From contig CABMIA010000081.1 of NCBI GenBank assembly GCA_902386085.1, positions 1-5,529 on the forward strand: a DNA stretch of 5,529 nt, written 5' to 3'. A model generated the notes under the pieces. It was not told where the DNA came from. It searched no databases and saw nothing but the letters and a program-made list of their open reading frames with translations. The translations under genes were made by a program, and so were the position numbers. This document shows, one piece after another, positions 1 to 5,529 of this stretch (the stretch's first letter is position 1; the number at the start of each line of letters is the position of its first letter). This stretch comes from an uncultured archaeon. GTDB lineage: Archaea > Halobacteriota > Methanosarcinia > Methanosarcinales > Methanoperedenaceae.

Positions 1-182
1 AGCACAAAAACCTCCCCGTGCTGGTAGGGGCTCATCGTCCCTGCGTCGATATTGATGTACGGGTCTATTTTTATGGCAGTCACATTGAAACCTTTGTTTT
101 TCAAAATCCGCCCGATCGAAGCTGCCGTTATGCCTTTCCCAAGTCCGCTCATCACACCGCCAGTGACTATGATGTACTTCAT
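1..182 (-). CDS. pyrG: CTP synthase, N-terminal fragment (cut by window edge)
   Basis: Glutamine-dependent CTP synthase makes CTP from UTP, ATP and glutamine in the cytoplasm, the last step of pyrimidine nucleotide synthesis. Only the first 60 codons are present; the gene continues beyond position 1. The translation starts [18 protein letters not shown], which is the synthase-domain ATP-binding loop with K16, and continues through [20 protein letters not shown] (residues 38-57), a signature nearly invariant in PyrG. The glutamine amidotransferase half and the rest of the synthase domain lie outside. The ATG at 180-182 is chosen because it gives the standard family N-terminus. No ribosome binding site precedes it and an AT-rich box lies about 27-38 bases upstream, so the transcript is probably leaderless or nearly so. 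It is divergent to the flavoprotein gene. The family assignment is very secure. Confidence 0.97.
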   Translation of the reverse strand, partial: MKYIIVTGGVMSGLGKGITAASIGRILKNKGFNVTAIKIDPYINIDAGTMSPYQHGEVFV

Positions 183-208
183 GTGCCGTTTTATAGTCAA
201 GCATTGAG

Positions 209-220
209 TATATATTTATT
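209..220. promoter_or_regulatory. Shared TATA-like box between divergent pyrG and flavoprotein genes
   Basis: The 88-base spacer 183-270 contains one clear AT-rich element, TATATATTTATT, at 209-220. Read to the right, it would place initiation near 240 and give the flavoprotein a leader of about 30 bases. Read to the left (AATAAATATATA), it would place initiation near 187, only a few bases before the pyrG ATG. Both spacings fit archaeal TBP/TFB promoters, which initiate about 25 bases downstream of the box. A second weaker AT stretch (TTTTATA, 189-195) lies too close to the pyrG start to serve it. Promoter function is inferred from position and composition. Confidence 0.5.
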
Positions 221-257
221 GGACTCTAGCATTATGATAATGAAAATATTTGGTTGC

Positions 258-262
258 GAGGG
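258..262 (+). promoter_or_regulatory. Ribosome binding site of the flavoprotein gene
   Basis: GAGGG lies 8 bases before the ATG at 271. It matches the anti-Shine-Dalgarno end of archaeal 16S rRNA and supports this start, which is also the one giving an FAD-binding loop directly at the N-terminus. Confidence 0.55.
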
Positions 263-270
263 CATAAGAT

Positions 271-1938
271 ATGTTCAGGCATGATATCATCATAGTGGGG
301 GGCGGTCTTGCAGGCCTGCGCGCCGCCCTGGAAGCGGGCGGGGATGTGGCTGTAATTTCAAGAGTTCATCCCCTGCGCTCACATTCCGTGGCAGCGCAGG
401 GTGGTATAAATGTGGCGCTGGGGAGCACTGACCGATGGGAGGACCATGCATTTGACACCATCAAAGGGAGCGATTACCTTGCAGACCAGGATGCAGTCGA
501 GGTGCTCTGCAAAGATGCGCCGCAGCGGGTCATCGAGATGGAACACTGGGGCACACTTTTTTCAAGAGTGGATGGAATGATCGCCCAGCGCCCGTTCGGA
601 GGCGCAGGATATCCGCGAACGGCATATGCTGAGGACAGGACGGGACACGCATTATTGCATACGATGTACGAGCAGGCGCTTAAGAAAGGAATAAAGTTCT
701 ATGAGGAATGGCTGATCACGCGCCTTGTAGTTGCGGGGGGAAAATGCATGGGCTTGGTCGGATACAACATCGCAGATGGCAATATCGGAGGTTTCCAGGC
801 AAAAGCCGTGATTTTTGCAACAGGAGGCTACGGCAGGATATACCAGCGCTCCACAAACTCGATTATAAACACAGGATTCGGATGCGCTGTCGCATACCGT
901 GCAGGCGCGGCGCTTGAGGATATGGAATTCGTGCAGTTTCACCCGACAACGCTTTATGGTGCGAATATCCTCATTACGGAAGGAGCACGCGGCGAAGGGG
1001 GATTCCTAAAGAACAAGAACGGTGAGCGTTTCATGAAACGCTATTCTCCCAACCTGCTTGACCTTGCGCCGAGGGACATTGTGGCGCGTGCTATCCAGAC
1101 CGAAATAAATGAGGGCAGGGGGTTTGAAGGCGGATACGTCAACCTTGAACTCATGCACATCGGCGAGCGGAATATCAAAGAGCGGCTTCCGGGGATAAGG
1201 CAGATAGCTATGGATTTTGCCAATATCGACCCGGTCAGGGAGCCGATACCCATCCAGCCGGGGCAGCACTATTCCATGGGTGGCATTGCCTCGGATAAGG
1301 ATTGCAGGACCTCCATAAAGGGATTTTATGCGTGCGGTGAATGCTCATGCATAAGCGTGCACGGCGCGAACAGGCTTGGCGGGAATTCGCTTCTTGAAAC
1401 CATTGTTTTCGGGAAGATCGCAGGGGAAAATGCAAAGGAGTATGCAAAAACTAGGGATTTTGAATCGCAGGATACCATCGATAAAGCGGTGGATGATGAG
1501 ACAGGAAGGATTTCAGCGCCGCTAAATAAAAAGGATGGAGAACCATTTTTCACGATCCGCGATGAGCTTAAGAAAGCGCTTGATGAAAATGTGGGGATAT
1601 TCCGGAATGAAATGAATTTAAGCTCCGCACTTAGAAAAACCAGGGAACTTCAATCGCGTTATAAGAATGTATATATCAGGTACAAGGGCGCTGTTTTCAA
1701 CCAGGAACTCGTGAATGCGATCGAGCTTGAAGGCATGCTGGATATCGCGGAAGTGATATGCATGGGGGCACTGGCGCGCAGGGAGAGCCGGGGGTCGCAT
1801 TACAGGCTTGATCATCCTGCGAGGGATGATGCGAACTGGCTCAAGCATACTCTTGTTGCGTTCACGCCTGAGGGGCCGAAGATTGAGTACAAGCCTGTTA
1901 ATATCACGATGTATCAGCCGAAAGCGAGGGAATACTGA
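271..1938 (+). CDS. sdhA: Fumarate reductase / succinate dehydrogenase flavoprotein subunit (SdhA/FrdA/TfrA type)
   Basis: This is the FAD subunit that interconverts succinate and fumarate; in methanogens the homologue TfrA works with TfrB as a cytoplasmic CoM-SH/CoB-SH-dependent fumarate reductase. The 555-residue protein is slightly shorter than bacterial SdhA, as is usual for archaeal members. In order: the dinucleotide-binding loop [11 protein letters not shown] (9-19); SHSVAAQGG (37-45), where H38 aligns with the histidine that carries covalent FAD in SdhA/Frd[10 protein letters not shown] (222-230); TEGARGEGG (236-244) and APRDIVAR (266-273), holding E237, R240 and R268 at the positions of the family's proton relay and catalytic arginine; QHYSMGGI (332-339); [15 protein letters not shown] (362-376); and the C-terminal [23 protein letters not shown] (505-527, quoted from both ends of the motif; key residues H510, D514, R518, D519). 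All catalytic positions are intact. No iron-sulfur or anchor subunit gene is adjacent, and it appears monocistronic. Direction of the reaction and electron partner cannot be read from the sequence; tfrA is an equally valid name. Confidence 0.95.
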   Translation: MFRHDIIIVGGGLAGLRAALEAGGDVAVISRVHPLRSHSVAAQGGINVALGSTDRWEDHAFDTIKGSDYLADQDAVEVLCKDAPQRVIEMEHWGTLFSRVDGMIAQRPFGGAGYPRTAYAEDRTGHALLHTMYEQALKKGIKFYEEWLITRLVVAGGKCMGLVGYNIADGNIGGFQAKAVIFATGGYGRIYQRSTNSIINTGFGCAVAYRAGAALEDMEFVQFHPTTLYGANILITEGARGEGGFLKNKNGERFMKRYSPNLLDLAPRDIVARAIQTEINEGRGFEGGYVNLELMHIGERNIKERLPGIRQIAMDFANIDPVREPIPIQPGQHYSMGGIASDKDCRTSIKGFYACGECSCISVHGANRLGGNSLLETIVFGKIAGENAKEYAKTRDFESQDTIDKAVDDETGRISAPLNKKDGEPFFTIRDELKKALDENVGIFRNEMNLSSALRKTRELQSRYKNVYIRYKGAVFNQELVNAIELEGMLDIAEVICMGALARRESRGSHYRLDHPARDDANWLKHTLVAFTPEGPKIEYKPVNITMYQPKAREY

Positions 1939-1948
1939 GTAGAGGTAT

Positions 1949-1973
1949 CCGATGACAAATGGATAATCATCGG
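1949..1973. other. Small inverted repeat in the convergent spacer
   Basis: CCGATGA (1949-1955) and TCATCGG (1967-1973) can form a 7-bp stem around an 11-base loop, 10 bases after the flavoprotein stop codon. A second short pair, GAATG (1974-1978) and CATTC (1986-1990), follows directly. No T-run follows either one, so a terminator role is only weakly suggested; a 3'-end stabilising hairpin or chance are alternatives. The spacer 1939-2004 holds no gene. Confidence 0.3.
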
Positions 1974-2004
1974 GAATGTGCAGTCCATTCGTCCCACTAA
2001 TGAT

Positions 2005-2691
2005 TCACGCGTATCGCTCAATATTCATCCGTGATATGGCGCAGAAGGTATTCTTACAAAAAAAGAGGTTTTTTTGATTTTGTGGTGAAGATTCCAGTTC
2101 TCTTTTCAGGCGCAAAAGGTCCTCAAAAGTATCCACATCATACCATGTATCGAGCAAAGAGATATTTAAACCCGAACTTTGCGCCTTCCCGATGGTCAAT
2201 TCAGTCACCCTGGACGTGCTCCAGGGGATGCCTTTAAAAAGCGCAGGCAGGTATGATCTCGAACCGATGAGGTAGTATCCGCCGTCCTCACACGGGCCAA
2301 GCACGACATCAACATCATCCAGGCGCAGGATGGCATCCATTATAATATCCGGCGGCAGGTTTGGAGTGTCGCTGTCCAATAGCACCACCTTAATGAAGCC
2401 CTGGCCGAAGAGATATTTCGAAATGTCAGCCAGCCTCTCTCCCAGGCCTGCGCCCGACTGGCTGATAAGTTCAAACCCGGAAGGTAAAATACTCCTGAAG
2501 AAAGCCTCAGCCGTCCCTGGTGTATAGGCTATGAAAGGATGAACATCGCTGATACTTCTCACCTGTTCTATTTTATCAAGCAGGAAATTATGGTACAGGC
2601 CGGATGCCTCTTCAGGCTCAAGTGGCGGCATCAGCCTTGTCTTAACCTTATTTGGGAAAGGAGCCTTTGCCATTATAACGATCGCATTCAT
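2005..2691 (-). CDS. TIGR04282/DUF2064 family GT-A-fold transferase
   Basis: Predicted cytoplasmic transferase with a nucleotide-sugar (CofC/GT-A-like) fold. TIGR04282 was named for its association with radical SAM proteins and is now labelled an arsenosugar-biosynthesis glycosyltransferase family; substrates are mostly unproven. The 228-residue protein shows the whole family signature: MAKAPFPNKVKTRL (7-20), phosphate/nucleotide-binding; GLGERL (82-87); LLDSDTPNLP (104-113), the metal-binding acidic stretch; LGPCEDGGYYLIG (131-143); IPWSTSRV (155-162); and WYDVDTFEDLLRL (183-195). The family normally ends soon after this last block, about residue 200, so residues 203-228 form an extra Cys-containing tail that runs through A7 and T7 tracts. 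It is the third gene of a block, starting 11 bases after the methyltransferase stop without a recognisable ribosome binding site, so translational coupling is likely. The F420 enzyme CofC is a possible confusion, but the KAPxPxxVKTRL and EDGGYYLIG motifs favour TIGR04282. Confidence 0.88.
   Translation of the reverse strand: MNAIVIMAKAPFPNKVKTRLMPPLEPEEASGLYHNFLLDKIEQVRSISDVHPFIAYTPGTAEAFFRSILPSGFELISQSGAGLGERLADISKYLFGQGFIKVVLLDSDTPNLPPDIIMDAILRLDDVDVVLGPCEDGGYYLIGSRSYLPALFKGIPWSTSRVTELTIGKAQSSGLNISLLDTWYDVDTFEDLLRLKRELESSPQNQKNLFFCKNTFCAISRMNIERYA
2058..2075. terminator. Palindromic A7-GAGG-T7 tract, possible bidirectional T-rich terminator
   Basis: The tract has seven A (2058-2064), GAGG, then seven T (2069-2075). 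On the plus strand the T7, followed by GATTTTG, gives a T-rich stop signal about 130 bases past the flavoprotein stop codon; on the minus strand the A7 becomes T7 for the transferase operon. Archaeal RNA polymerase terminates at such U-runs without needing a strong hairpin. The oddity is that on the minus strand it sits inside the transferase reading frame, about 50 bases before its stop codon. Function is inferred. Confidence 0.35.
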
Positions 2692-2702
2692 ACTAAACCA
2701 TA

Positions 2703-3521
2703 TCAGATTTTTTTACCGATCAATCTTCCCCGTCCCACCTTTCCTTCATCCGCTGCTTTAACCCACATGGCAAGCCCATCGTCAACAGACCTGAACATTT
2801 CAGTTCCATACTGCTTAATTATCCTACTTTTAAACTCGTTCCTGAGCTTGCGCAGGTATATGTGACAATTCCGTGCAAAATCTTCGCTTAAATCCTCTTT
2901 CTCAATTATCATAAACCCGCTGTCCACCAATAGCTGCTCATAACCATCCAGTGTCTCCATGTAAGGAAATGCCATGAAATTATTGAGATCTTCCCATTCC
3001 TTATCCGTCATGTTCCCAGTCTGAATCCAATCTGTGAAAGCGATCACCCCACCATGTCCCAGGACCCTGAAAGCCTCCTGTATCAGCCTCTCCTTATCAG
3101 TCACATAGCACCACGCATCCTGGCCCAAGACCACATTGAAAGACCCGGCCTTAAAAGGCATGTCCAGGGCATTTCCCTGCCTGAATGTAACAAGATGCGC
3201 CAGTCCTTCTTTTGCTGTCCTTCTTTCAGCTTCATCCACCATCTTAATCGTGGCATCAAGACCTGTTACTTTACACCCGTATTTTTTTGCCAGGTGTCTG
3301 GCAGGGCCGCCCAGTGCACTGCAAACATCCAGTATGCTTGTATTAATATTCACTCCCGCTTTCTCTGCCAGTAACTCAGTTTCCCTTTCGCCTCCAACAT
3401 GTATCTCTTCTCCCATCAGCATCTCCCATAATAAACCACCAGGGCCATCGTATATTTCATTGACATCGGCAATCGTGAAGTCTAATCTCCTGCCTTTCCG
3501 GATTTCACGCATATCACTCAT
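2703..3521 (-). CDS. SAM-dependent methyltransferase, sarcosine/dimethylglycine N-methyltransferase-like
   Basis: Class I (Rossmann) methyltransferase of 272 residues, predicted cytoplasmic. Its overall pattern follows the sarcosine/dimethylglycine methyltransferase (glycine betaine pathway) and phosphoethanolamine methyltransferase group: the pre-domain block MGEEIHVG (36-43), motif I region LDVCSALGGPARHLA (64-78), VTGLDAT (85-91) ending in the ribose-binding acid D89, GNALDMPF (116-123), GQDAWCYVTDKERLIQEA (133-150), VLGHGGVIAFTDW (153-165), and a C-terminal block near 246-269 ending GKVGRGRLIG, like the family's GLxxW...GK end. Motif I is unusual: the two glycines expected in DxGxGxGG are C67 and A69. 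The substrate is not determined; betaine precursors, another amine, or a product of the adjacent radical SAM enzyme are options. It overlaps the radical SAM gene by ATGA and has a good ribosome binding site. M4 is an alternative start. Confidence 0.85.
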   Translation of the reverse strand: MSDMREIRKGRRLDFTIADVNEIYDGPGGLLWEMLMGEEIHVGGERETELLAEKAGVNINTSILDVCSALGGPARHLAKKYGCKVTGLDATIKMVDEAERRTAKEGLAHLVTFRQGNALDMPFKAGSFNVVLGQDAWCYVTDKERLIQEAFRVLGHGGVIAFTDWIQTGNMTDKEWEDLNNFMAFPYMETLDGYEQLLVDSGFMIIEKEDLSEDFARNCHIYLRKLRNEFKSRIIKQYGTEMFRSVDDGLAMWVKAADEGKVGRGRLIGKKI

Positions 3522-4603
3522 ACCGGCTCCTTGGAGGAATTATGAACAGCAGTTGAGATCATCCAGCACTTGGGGTCAGGGGCGAGCATGTCCCCATGTT
3601 CATAAAAGGCCTGAGCCCTGCATCCCCAGCACACTGAGTTATGTTTACAGCTCTTGCAACGGGAAGGAGTATTCGCAGAATCACGCAGGCTGGTAAAAAG
3701 GAGTTCATTCCTGTTTTTTTCAACTATATTCTCAAGGCTTGATTCATGGATGTTGCCGAATCCCTTCCTGATGACCGAACACGGCGTAACGTCACCATCG
3801 ACAGTCACACATATTGTCCCGCCGCAATAGAATTTATTGGCATCCATAGAACTCATGGAAGCGCAGGATTGTGGATAATTCACTTTATCCCTTTCCCCGC
3901 ATGCTTCCTTTATTTCGCGGATACCAGGGCTCCAGTCGTCGTGCTCTCTGGCAAGGCCGGCCGCACACATCTGGGTCAGGCAAGTCCTCATACCCTTCTC
4001 TTCAAAGAAATATCTGATAGTTCTCTTAACATCCTCCCCGGCTACTGGCTTTGTGAACGTTATGCAGTTGATCATATTTTCAGGTTTCTTTCCTGATGAT
4101 TGAACGTTATCGACTCCTTTCAATATAGACCGGATCTTCTTATCAGGCTCGCCCGAATGCAGCCTTCCGTAAATCACTTCATCGAGACTGTCAAGATGCA
4201 CCGAGATGAACCCTCCTTTTGATACCCGAACCGCCTTTCTCGCAACCTCAATATCTTCCAGAGGGATACCGCTTGTCCAGATATTATTCTTTAGACCCTT
4301 TCCCATGGCATATTCCATTAACTCATACCAGTCGCTTCGCAAAAGAGGATCGCCGCCCAGCCAGTCAATAGCTCTTACACCCATCCCGGCAGCCGAATCC
4401 AGAACCGAAATTATAGCTTCTCCCGGAAGCTCTTTCATTGATGCCTCTGAAGATGCGGCATAACAATAAAGACAGCCCTGGGAGCAGGCGATGCAGGACT
4501 CTATCTGGACTGAATAAACTTTACATTCCTCAAAATACTTCATTCCCTCCGTGTAATCCGGATGGAGGCATCCGCAGGTAATTACAGGATCATGTTCTAT
4601 CAT
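3518..4603 (-). CDS. Radical SAM protein with SPASM domain (two auxiliary cluster sites)
   Basis: This 361-residue protein should generate a 5'-deoxyadenosyl radical from SAM. The core cluster motif is CSQGCLYC (C40, C44, C47: CxxxCxxC followed by YA); the SAM-binding GGDP sits at 83-86 after IDWL, and the TIM-barrel core continues to about 240. The C-terminus is a complete SPASM domain: C260, C265 and C275 in CGGTICVTVDGDVTPC (260-275), C316 and C319, C325 and C328, and C346, enough to hold two auxiliary [4Fe-4S] clusters in the layout known from anaerobic sulfatase-maturating enzymes and peptide maturases. Extra N-terminal cysteines (C10, C12, C27, C37) are uncommon. No precursor peptide gene is seen nearby, so a small-molecule substrate is as likely as a peptide. 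The ATG at 4603 has no ribosome binding site; the ATG at M21 (4543) has GGAGG only 2 bases before it and is a less likely start. It is the first gene of the three-gene block. The substrate is unknown. Confidence 0.9.
   Translation of the reverse strand: MIEHDPVITCGCLHPDYTEGMKYFEECKVYSVQIESCIACSQGCLYCYAASSEASMKELPGEAIISVLDSAAGMGVRAIDWLGGDPLLRSDWYELMEYAMGKGLKNNIWTSGIPLEDIEVARKAVRVSKGGFISVHLDSLDEVIYGRLHSGEPDKKIRSILKGVDNVQSSGKKPENMINCITFTKPVAGEDVKRTIRYFFEEKGMRTCLTQMCAAGLAREHDDWSPGIREIKEACGERDKVNYPQSCASMSSMDANKFYCGGTICVTVDGDVTPCSVIRKGFGNIHESSLENIVEKNRNELLFTSLRDSANTPSRCKSCKHNSVCWGCRAQAFYEHGDMLAPDPKCWMISTAVHNSSKEPV
3527..3532 (-). promoter_or_regulatory. Ribosome binding site of the methyltransferase inside the upstream gene
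   Basis: On the minus strand AAGGAG lies 5 bases before the methyltransferase ATG, within the last codons of the radical SAM gene. With the ATGA overlap it fixes the start at 3521 and points to coupled translation of the two genes. Confidence 0.7.
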
Positions 4604-4644
4604 AAAAAATCACGATGCGTAGAATCTTACAACTCTATCCTTCC

Positions 4645-4652
4645 GTAAATAG
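4645..4652 (-). promoter_or_regulatory. Weak TATA-like box before the radical SAM operon
   Basis: In the 86-base gap 4604-4689 the best minus-strand candidate is CTATTTAC, centred about 46 bases before the radical SAM ATG. This would allow a leader of about 20 bases. No ribosome binding site is visible in that leader, whose last bases are GATTTTTT. The same gap also holds the 10-bp palindrome CGGCGCGCCG (4674-4683), just after the membrane-protein stop codon, without a T-run. Read-through from the membrane protein gene is an alternative. Confidence 0.3.
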
Positions 4653-4689
4653 TTTGTTAATCGGGAAAAGGCGCGGCGCGCCGGTTGAA

Positions 4690-5343
4690 TTATTTTGCAT
4701 TGATGAAGAGGAGAGGGATAATTATCATTAACATTGACCAGAGGAAGCATATCTTTGAGACCGCAAATCTTCCCAGCGTCTTAACGTATCTTTCCATAAC
4801 AGCAAACGGGATCAAAATGAAAAGCATGGCGTTGAAGATGCTTGTTGGTATATCGTGTTCTACCGGAAGGTTGCCGAGAAACGGGTCCGGGTTTGACCAT
4901 CTGCTCACGAAGAAGATGAGGGACATGTGTCCTATACCTATGTAAGAGAAATTCAGGAGGTGTATCGAAAGCCATGCCTTCAGCCTCGGATTCGGATTAA
5001 ATATCTCAATACCCCGAAGTTTCTCTGCCAGGTAAAAGATAATAACAATGACCAGGAAGCCGGACGCAACGAGCAAAGAAATATTCCACGGCCAGATAGC
5101 GAGAAGGGTCGGGATAGTGACAATAAATGAGGAAAGTACAGCAGCAAGCTGGCATGAGATTTTTTTAGAGTTATACGCCAGGCCGACTGTTATGAATATG
5201 ATTGGAATTACGAAATTGTGACCCCAGCGAGGATCTTTCTCGAATAATGGATATGCCGGGCCGAGCCAGAATATAAGCCAAGCTATGCCTATTAAGAGGA
5301 TCCCATTCCCTGCCGTCATTGCCCTGTCAGTTTCAAATTTCAC
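4690..5343 (-). CDS. Unrecognised polytopic membrane protein
   Basis: I do not recognise a family. The 217-residue protein is an integral membrane protein with about seven hydrophobic stretches near residues 13-33, 43-58, 66-85, 87-107, 124-147, 167-186 and 196-214. The loops are short; conserved-looking features are GPAYPLFEKDPRWGHNF (28-44), a charged loop at about 107-123 with a NPNPR segment (116-120), and SRWSNPDPFLGNLP (147-160). No transport, catalytic or redox motif stands out, although the Trp/His/Pro-rich loops could bind a ligand. The start is GTG at 5343, supported by GAGG 7 bases upstream (5351-5354); the ATG at M9 is an alternative without such a site. It lies 86 bases upstream of the radical SAM gene on the same strand, so it could be co-transcribed, but the gap leaves room for a separate promoter. 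No functional link is shown. Confidence 0.75.
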   Translation of the reverse strand: MKFETDRAMTAGNGILLIGIAWLIFWLGPAYPLFEKDPRWGHNFVIPIIFITVGLAYNSKKISCQLAAVLSSFIVTIPTLLAIWPWNISLLVASGFLVIVIIFYLAEKLRGIEIFNPNPRLKAWLSIHLLNFSYIGIGHMSLIFFVSRWSNPDPFLGNLPVEHDIPTSIFNAMLFILIPFAVMERYVKTLGRFAVSKICFLWSMLMIIIPLLFINAK

Positions 5344-5350
5344 AATCCCG

Positions 5351-5354
5351 CCTC
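5351..5354 (-). promoter_or_regulatory. Ribosome binding site supporting the GTG start of the membrane protein
   Basis: GAGG on the minus strand lies 7 bases before the GTG at 5343. This site is the reason for choosing GTG over the downstream ATG at residue 9. Confidence 0.55.
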
Positions 5355-5366
5355 AATACCGTATTA

Positions 5367-5400
5367 GTTTTTAAATATTTGAGCGTTTCTTTAAATGAAT
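5367..5400 (-). promoter_or_regulatory. Candidate TATA boxes of the membrane protein gene
   Basis: Two AT-rich elements read on the minus strand: AAATATTTAAAAAC (5367-5380) and ATTCATTTAAAG (5389-5400). The nearer box would start transcription around 5348 and leave the GAGG out of the transcript; the farther one would start near 5368 and keep it. The farther box therefore fits better with the chosen start. Inferred from composition and spacing only. Confidence 0.35.
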
Positions 5401-5529
5401 AGCCCCATAGCGTCAAGTTAATCTTGCAACTATTTTAATATATTATTATAATTTTTTAAAAATAGCTTTCGACCGCTCCTTAAAAATGCTTCAAAATCAA
5501 AAAGAAAAGGTTATTTACTTTGTAGTGTA
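5401..5529. other. AT-rich spacer at the window end, possible start of a rightward gene
   Basis: No convincing gene is visible. A strongly AT-rich block at 5431-5463 resembles an archaeal promoter. An ATG at 5486 opens a frame that stays open to the window end for 14 codons (MLQNQKEKVIYFVV), 20-40 bases past that block, as a leaderless rightward gene would. There is no ribosome binding site and the piece is too short to judge, so it is recorded here rather than called as a CDS. Confidence 0.25.

Noticed and set aside
652..1848. Several open frames of 65-96 codons on both strands inside the flavoprotein gene
   Set aside because: They are shadows of the flavoprotein frame, which carries every family motif; none has a recognisable product or ribosome binding site of its own.
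2005..2691. CofC (2-phospholactate guanylyltransferase of F420 synthesis)
   Set aside because: Same fold and expected in archaea, but the KAPFPNKVKTRL, EDGGYYLIG and WYDVDT motifs are those of TIGR04282.
2703..3521. Arsenite methyltransferase (ArsM) call for the methyltransferase
   Set aside because: The TIGR04282 neighbour suggested arsenic chemistry, but the ArsM-type motif I with its Cys-Tyr pair is absent and the EEIHVG, GQDA and C-terminal blocks fit the sarcosine/dimethylglycine methyltransferase group better.
3136..3696. 186-codon plus-strand frame opposite the methyltransferase and radical SAM genes
   Set aside because: It is antisense to two well-supported genes, Ser/Pro-rich in the manner of a shadow translation, and spans their junction.
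3518..4603. Arsenosugar radical SAM protein ArsS
   Set aside because: The C-terminus is a standard SPASM domain with two auxiliary cluster sites, and the core motif CSQGCLYC with an N-terminal extension differs from the ArsS layout as I know it.
4674..4683. Palindrome CGGCGCGCCG as terminator or protein binding site
   Set aside because: It is only 10 bp with no loop and no following T-run; a single GC-rich palindrome of this length is not enough evidence.
1..5529. tRNA, rRNA, CRISPR array, insertion sequence or long repeat
   Set aside because: I looked for cloverleaf-like regions, regularly spaced repeats, terminal inverted repeats and transposase motifs in the gaps and saw none.

Overview
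The window looks like a chromosomal piece of a euryarchaeon, most plausibly from the Methanosarcinales/Methanoperedens neighbourhood. This rests on AT-rich TATA-type promoter sequences, starts that are either leaderless-like or preceded by GAGG-type ribosome binding sites, a lone SdhA/TfrA-type flavoprotein without the usual dehydrogenase operon, and a moderate GC content with AT-rich spacers. The taxon is inferred from gene character only; no marker gene settles it.

Layout. Positions 1-182 (minus) hold the first 60 codons of CTP synthase (pyrG), cut by the window edge. An 88-base divergent spacer with one AT-rich box usable in both directions separates it from a complete fumarate reductase/succinate dehydrogenase flavoprotein subunit (271-1938, plus). 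That gene converges on a minus-strand block of three genes read from 4603 down to 2005: a radical SAM protein with a full twin-cluster SPASM domain, a methyltransferase of the sarcosine/dimethylglycine N-methyltransferase type, and a GT-A-fold transferase of the TIGR04282/DUF2064 family. The first two overlap by four bases (ATGA) and the third follows after 11 bases, so they are almost certainly co-transcribed. Further upstream on the same strand is an unrecognised polytopic membrane protein (4690-5343, GTG start). The last ~190 bases are AT-rich non-coding or promoter-like sequence.

How the genes fit together. PyrG and the flavoprotein are housekeeping/central-metabolic genes. The radical SAM - methyltransferase - sugar/nucleotidyl transferase trio is the accessory part and looks like a small biosynthetic pathway that builds, N- or hetero-atom-methylates and glycosylates (or otherwise transfers onto) a small molecule. 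TIGR04282 proteins are known as partners of radical SAM proteins, including in arsenosugar gene sets, but the radical SAM protein here is not ArsS-like and the methyltransferase lacks the ArsM motif, so the product is unknown. This trio is the best candidate in the window for an undescribed system.
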